DNA from: Planomonospora sp. ID82291
Lineage (GTDB): Bacteria > Actinomycetota > Actinomycetes > Streptosporangiales > Streptosporangiaceae
NCBI RefSeq assembly: GCF_015711645.1
Contig: NZ_JABTEX010000004.1
Location: 372,001-436,000, forward strand
Direction: 5' to 3'
DNA: 64,000 nt
Shown piece by piece: positions 60,019 through 64,000 of the stretch; position 1 is the first letter of the stretch; each line of letters opens with the position of its first letter. The notes below the pieces were generated by a model. That model did not search any database. It was not told the DNA's origin and saw nothing but the letters and a program-made list of their open reading frames with translations. The position numbers and the translations under genes were made by a program.

Positions 60019-62088
60019 CTAGACGGTGACGCGGCGCAGCCGGGCCTTGGGGGCCTCCTCGCCGGGGAAGACGCGCTTGACGCCGTCGCCGAGCGCGGTC
60101 TCGATGATGCGGATGTCGCGGACCAGGTGCTCCAGGCCGGACGGCTCCAGCGAGGCGGCGTGGTCGGAGCCCCACATCGTGCGGTCCAGGGTGATGTGCC
60201 GCTCCACGGTCACCGCGCCCAGGGTGACGGCCGCCAGCGAGATCTGCAGGCCGCGCTCGTGGCCGGAGTAGCCGACGGGCACGCCGTACCGCTCCTGCAG
60301 GGTGGTGATCGCGCGGAGGTTGGCCTCCTCCGGGGGGAGCGGGTAGGTGGAGGTGGCGTGCATCAGCACCAGCCTGGAGGTGCCGAGGATCTCCACCGCC
60401 CGGTCGATCTCCTCCAGCGTGGACATGCCGGTGGACAGGATGATCGGCTTGCCGGTGGCGGCGAGCGCCCGCAGCAGCTCCAGGTCGGTCACGCTCGCCG
60501 AGGCGACCTTGTGCGTGACGACGTCCATGGACTCCAGGAACTCCACCGACGGCACGTCCCAGGGGGAGGCGAACCAGTGCAGGCCGCGCTCGGCGGAGTA
60601 CTTCGCGATCTCGGTGTACTCGGCGTGCCCGAACTCGGTCCGGATCTTGTACTCCATGTAGGTCATCTCGCCCCACGGCGTCTGCCGGATCTGGTCGCGC
60701 TGCTCCAGCGGGACGCAGATCTCCGGCGTGCGCTTCTGGAACTTGACGGCCTGGCAGCCCGCCTCGGCGGCCACGTCGATCAGCCGGCGCGCGATGTCCA
60801 GGTCGCCGTTGTGGTTGATGCCGATCTCGGCGATCACGTAGACCGGCTGCCCGGCGCCGACGAGCGCGTCGCCGATCGCGACCGGGCGGGGAGAGGCGGT
60901 CAGGCGGAGCTCGGCCCGCAGGGCCGGGGCGGTGGCGGTGGCCGGGGCGGCCGCCTCCTCGGGACGGGCCGCCAGCACCCGGTCGCACAGCTCCCGTACG
61001 GCTCCCGCCCCGCCCTGCCGGGTGAGCACGACCCGCGCCGCGGCGCGCACCCTGGGGTGGGCGTCGGGGACGGCGACGGGCCAGCCGACGTCGCTCATCG
61101 GGCCCAGGTCGTTGACGTCGTTGCCGACGTAGGCGACGCGCGCCGGGTCCAGGCCCTCGATGGCCAGCCAGTCGCGCAGCACGGTCCGCTTGTCGGTCAG
61201 GCCCTGCAGGACGGGGACGCCGAGCTTGCGGGCGCGGGCCGAGACCACCGGGTTCTGCTCGGTGGACATGATCATGATCTTGACGCCCGACCGGCGCAGC
61301 AGGGAGACGCCCATGCCGTCGGAGCGGTTCACCGCGACCATCTCCTGGCCGTCCTCGCCGACGTAGGCGCGGTCGTCGGTGTGCACCCCGTCGAAGTCGG
61401 TGATCACCGCGTCCACGTCGATCGGCTCGGGCAGGTCCGTGAAGGGGGCCAGCGCGCGGACGATCTCCAGATCCTCGGGGGTGTCCACCTCGACGGCGTG
61501 CCGCGCCGGAACCGGCTGCACGGCGACCCGGCCGAAGAAGCGGTGGCCGTGCTCGCGCAGGCCGTCGGCGCGCATCACGTAGAACGCGCCGGTCTCGCGG
61601 TAGTGCGGTTCGCGGTCCTGCCGGCGCGGGCGGTACGACGGGTCGTGGTTGACTCCGGCGCCCGCGGCGTCCCACAGGAACTCGTGCGTCTCCAGCCCGG
61701 AGAAGACCACGTCGGCCTCGCCGCCGAGGACCTTCGCGATCGCGGCGTCCAGGTCGGCCGGGTCGATGAACGCGCTGGTGCACTGGACGAGGAGGACCAC
61801 CTCGGGGGTCTCGGGCAGCCGGTCGAGCGCGTGCAGCAGGGCCGACTCGCTGGTGGCCTCCGCGCCGCTCAGCTCCCCGGGCCGGTCGACGACCCCGGCT
61901 CCGGCGGTGCGGGCGGCCTCGGCGATCCCCGGGTGGTCGGTGCTGACCACGACCCGGTCGACGAGCTCGGCCCGGACGCAGGCCCGCACCGCACGGGCGA
62001 CCAGCGGGGTGCCGCCCACGGGGGCCAGGTTCTTCAGCGGCACGCCCGCCGAACCTCCACGGGCGGGGATGACGGCCAGGACTCGCAC
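60019..62088 (-). CDS. trifunctional CMP-nonulosonate enzyme: cytidylyltransferase, HAD phosphatase and NeuB-type synthase
   Basis: A 689-residue fusion from GTG 62088, with AGAGGAG upstream. Residues 1-220 are a NeuA-type cytidylyltransferase (VIPARGGSAGVPLKNL; VQCTSAF; ETGAFYV). Residues 225-375 are a KdsC/NeuA-associated HAD phosphatase with nucleophile D231 in DFDGVHTDD and GNDVND at 322-327. Residues about 400-689 are a NeuB TIM barrel (EIGINHNGD 421-429; AVKFQKR; GYSGHERG; VERHITLD). It could perform condensation with PEP, 9-phosphate removal and CMP activation in one chain. The usual C-terminal SAF lid domain of NeuB is absent, which may point to Kdn-like rather than N-acylated substrates. 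Head gene of a three-gene operon. Confidence 0.93.
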   Translation of the reverse strand: MRVLAVIPARGGSAGVPLKNLAPVGGTPLVARAVRACVRAELVDRVVVSTDHPGIAEAARTAGAGVVDRPGELSGAEATSESALLHALDRLPETPEVVLLVQCTSAFIDPADLDAAIAKVLGGEADVVFSGLETHEFLWDAAGAGVNHDPSYRPRRQDREPHYRETGAFYVMRADGLREHGHRFFGRVAVQPVPARHAVEVDTPEDLEIVRALAPFTDLPEPIDVDAVITDFDGVHTDDRAYVGEDGQEMVAVNRSDGMGVSLLRRSGVKIMIMSTEQNPVVSARARKLGVPVLQGLTDKRTVLRDWLAIEGLDPARVAYVGNDVNDLGPMSDVGWPVAVPDAHPRVRAAARVVLTRQGGAGAVRELCDRVLAARPEEAAAPATATAPALRAELRLTASPRPVAIGDALVGAGQPVYVIAEIGINHNGDLDIARRLIDVAAEAGCQAVKFQKRTPEICVPLEQRDQIRQTPWGEMTYMEYKIRTEFGHAEYTEIAKYSAERGLHWFASPWDVPSVEFLESMDVVTHKVASASVTDLELLRALAATGKPIILSTGMSTLEEIDRAVEILGTSRLVLMHATSTYPLPPEEANLRAITTLQERYGVPVGYSGHERGLQISLAAVTLGAVTVERHITLDRTMWGSDHAASLEPSGLEHLVRDIRIIETALGDGVKRVFPGEEAPKARLRRVTV

Positions 62089-62426
62089 GGTGACTCCTCT
62101 TACCTCCGACAAGCACCCCTGAGCTGGGGTCTTTTCGGAACGCTAGCCACGAGGGTGACCGGTAAGGGGTGTGTGAGCTGAACGTCCAGAGTCGTCCGTC
62201 TTAACTTTCCGGGGGCCGGGGATCCGGCGGCGGCCCGGGCGGCCCGGGCGGGAATCCCTCCGGTGCGGGAAACGAAATTTCCGATTTATCCGGAAAGGCG
62301 ATATCTGTAGAAAAAGGAGGACGGGGGAGGTCCGGGAAAGGGAGGCGGGGAAAGTCCGGAGAATACGGAAAGGCGCCACGGCCGGGGTGAATCCGGTCCG
62401 CGGCGCCGGTGATCCGACGCGGGTTG
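62089..62426. other. intergenic region with csbD terminator
   Basis: This 338-bp gap holds no gene. At 62372-62407 GGCGCC arms with mostly paired interior form a hairpin just after the csbD stop, its likely terminator. Near the synthase gene a short hairpin (ACCCC-N6-GGGGT at 62115-62130) lies in its 5' leader, about 27 bp upstream of the GTG. A purine-rich stretch fills about 62318-62370. Confidence 0.5.
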
Positions 62427-62624
62427 CTACTGGTCGTAGCTGTCCCGCGCGCGGTCGGTGACGTCCCGCGCGGTCTCGCGAGCGGTCTCCTTGGCCTTCT
62501 TGGCGGTCTCCTTCGCCTTGCCCTTGGACTGCTCGGCGCGGCCCTTGTTGGCCATGCTGTCGTTGCCGGTCATCTTGCCGGCGGCCTCCTTGGCCTTGCC
62601 CCGCATCTGATCGAAGTTCGTCAT
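62427..62624 (-). CDS. CsbD-family stress protein
   Basis: A 65-residue hydrophilic helical protein: [18 protein letters not shown] at the start is the CsbD signature, followed by Lys/Glu/Thr repeats ([19 protein letters not shown]). Strong GGGGGAAGG precedes the ATG. Members are general-stress proteins in many bacteria; biochemical role unknown. It is monocistronic. Confidence 0.93.
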   Translation of the reverse strand: MTNFDQMRGKAKEAAGKMTGNDSMANKGRAEQSKGKAKETAKKAKETARETARDVTDRARDSYDQ

Positions 62625-62851
62625 TTCGAGCCTTCCCCCGTTGGAATGACAGGTTGTCGGTGGAAGTCATAACCGGACAATCGCGGTACTAATCGTGATC
62701 TAGGGATCTTTAGGGCGAGGAACACCGCACGTATATGACCGATTGCCCCTTCCAGGGGGAGCGCCGACCGAATCCAGAGAAAAGGACGGCGCATCATCCG
62801 CAGGTCCGTGGACGCGCCCCGGCGCACGATCACCTTCCTGCCACCCTCCTG

Positions 62852-63850
62852 TCACCCGCCCGCGCCGACCGCGTCCATGAGCAGGGGCAGCGAGCGCTCC
62901 AGGGCGCGCCGCCAGTACGGCCAGCTGTGGGTGCCGGGTCCGTAGAAGTCCGCGGTGACCTCCAGCCCGTCGCCGCCCGCCCGCCGGACGAACTCCCGGG
63001 ACTGGGCGAGCAGGGTGGCCTCGCCGCCGTCCCGGGCCGCGGGCGGGTCGTCCAGCGGGCCGGGGGAGCCGTCCCCGCAGGAGACGTAGAGCCGCACGCC
63101 GGCGAGCTTCGAGGTCAGGGCGACCGGGTTGTGCGCCACCTGCTCGGCGCCGCCCGGCGGACCCCACAGGTCGCCGACGTCCTCGCCGTGGCGCTCCAGC
63201 AGCCAGGGCGCGCTCTGCGTGGAGTCCAGCACCCCGGAGAAGGAGGCCGCCGCCCGGAACATGCCCGGATGGCGGGCCGCGTAGGAGATCGCGCCGAACC
63301 CCCCCATGGACAACCCGGCCACCGCCCGGCGGTCCCCGGCGCCGTAGTCGCGCTCCAGGATCGCGCGGACCTCCGTCAGGTGGAAGGTCTCCCACCGCGG
63401 TCCCCTGCGCCAGTCGGAGTAGAAGCCGACCGTGCCGCCCTCCGGCATGACCGTGATCACCGGGTAGGGCGAGGTGAGCCGGGCGGCGTCCCCCTCGGTC
63501 AGCCAGGAGTCGGGGGCGGGCCGGCAGCAGCCGTCCAGCAGGTACAGCACCGGCCACGGGCCGGAGCCCGGCTTCCAGCCCTCCGGCAGCAGCACCCGGA
63601 CCCTGCCCTGGCGGCCGAGCGCGGCCGAGGCGAAGGTGAGCACGTGGTCCCGCTCGCCCCGCCGCTCCACCCGCACGTCGGCCGGGGCCCGGCCGCGTTC
63701 CCCGCCGGAGGGGGCGGCGGAGGAGGAGGCGCCGGAGGGGGCGCCGGAGGAGGGATCGGAGAAGAAGGGCGTCAGCAGGGCGAGCGAGACGGCGGCCACC
63801 GCGAGCGCCGCCGGCAGGACCACGCCCGGACGGCCGGCCGTACGGTTCAT
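62852..63850 (-). CDS. secreted alpha/beta-hydrolase esterase (Ag85/esterase D-like)
   Basis: A 332-residue exported protein. A signal anchor (VVLPAALAVAAVSLALLTPFF, about 10-30) is followed by a Ser/Gly/Pro linker and an alpha/beta-hydrolase domain (about 70-330). Catalytic Ser181 lies in GLSMGG and His308 in GPGTHSWPYW. The layout (VLYLLDGCCRP, SPYPVITVMPEGG) resembles the antigen-85/esterase-D family. Start at ATG 63850. Substrate unknown: acyl or mycoloyl transfer is possible only if the host makes such lipids, otherwise an esterase. Confidence 0.9.
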   Translation of the reverse strand: MNRTAGRPGVVLPAALAVAAVSLALLTPFFSDPSSGAPSGASSSAAPSGGERGRAPADVRVERRGERDHVLTFASAALGRQGRVRVLLPEGWKPGSGPWPVLYLLDGCCRPAPDSWLTEGDAARLTSPYPVITVMPEGGTVGFYSDWRRGPRWETFHLTEVRAILERDYGAGDRRAVAGLSMGGFGAISYAARHPGMFRAAASFSGVLDSTQSAPWLLERHGEDVGDLWGPPGGAEQVAHNPVALTSKLAGVRLYVSCGDGSPGPLDDPPAARDGGEATLLAQSREFVRRAGGDGLEVTADFYGPGTHSWPYWRRALERSLPLLMDAVGAGG

Positions 63851-64000
63851 ACCGCCCCATCCTGGCGCGCCGAAGGGATCAGGGGAAGCCACCGCCGGGA
63901 GGAGGGCGCTCGACGGGAGACATCGCCCGGGGCCGCCACCGGGAGGGGACGGTCCGCCGGATTCCGCCTTTCTCGCCCCTTCGCGGTGCCGTGCCGCCCT

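Noticed and set aside
57719-62116. Single very long open frame of over 1400 codons
   Set aside because: Only its last 448 codons are a real gene. The rest is the antisense/out-of-frame shadow of the GT2 and trifunctional synthase genes, with Arg/Pro/Gly-rich nonsense composition.

Overview
The window is a very GC-rich, gene-dense chromosomal stretch with GTG/TTG starts, GTGA/ATGA gene overlaps, an HspR-type HAIR operator, a SigR-type promoter, a CebR operator pair and an actinobacterial ydaO-type leader. This points to a filamentous actinomycete. The style fits Streptosporangiales, but the genus cannot be fixed from sequence alone.

Layout. 0.2-3.9 kb: a response regulator, a DsbA/FrnE-like oxidoreductase, a small monooxygenase-like protein and a histidine kinase, all on the minus strand. 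4.0-9.4 kb: HspR-controlled lon, a P450 and a secreted serine hydrolase. 9.7-12.1 kb: a second, translationally coupled two-component pair preceded by six 20-bp tandem repeats. 12.1-15.1 kb: a metNIQ methionine importer with a possible Met/Cys leader peptide. 15.3-19.2 kb: an odd Lys/Trp/His-rich secreted protein, an acyl-CoA ligase with an operator at its start codon, and an HtrA protease. 19.2-21.1 kb: an MFS exporter divergent from a CGNR regulator, with two identical-architecture operators between them. 21.2-24.0 kb: a membrane protein/HTH/ABC exporter operon with a palindromic operator. 24.2-31.1 kb: cydABDC (cytochrome bd and its assembly exporter) divergent from a PadR gene across a palindrome-rich region, followed by a HAAS-type membrane protein.

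31.3-38.3 kb is the most unusual part. A secreted LTD/EEP nuclease gene is interrupted near its 3' end by a 4.5-kb decayed integrative element. The element supplies a replacement C-terminus of exactly the same length, while the displaced native 3' end survives 4.5 kb downstream, next to the 5' stub of a large serine recombinase. An IS21-family element fills the interior and is itself split by an IS3-family element.

38.3-41.9 kb: SigR-type promoter and thioredoxin, then an FAD monooxygenase/class II DAHP synthase pair and a small membrane protein. 42.1-50.0 kb: a cellobiose locus (cebEFG, bglC, cebR) followed by an aldose epimerase and a kinase. 50.1-52.1 kb: a CHAP hydrolase behind a c-di-AMP riboswitch, and an aldo/keto reductase. 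52.2-62.1 kb: two converging operons for a nonulosonic-acid (sialic acid/Kdn-like) cell-surface polymer. They include a single polypeptide combining cytidylyltransferase, HAD phosphatase and NeuB-type synthase, two sialyltransferase-fold enzymes, a GT2 and another glycosyltransferase, flanking a large PAS/GAF sensor kinase. 62.4-63.9 kb: a CsbD stress protein and an Ag85/esterase-like secreted hydrolase.

Tandem repeats that encode low-complexity linkers or tails recur in many genes of this window.
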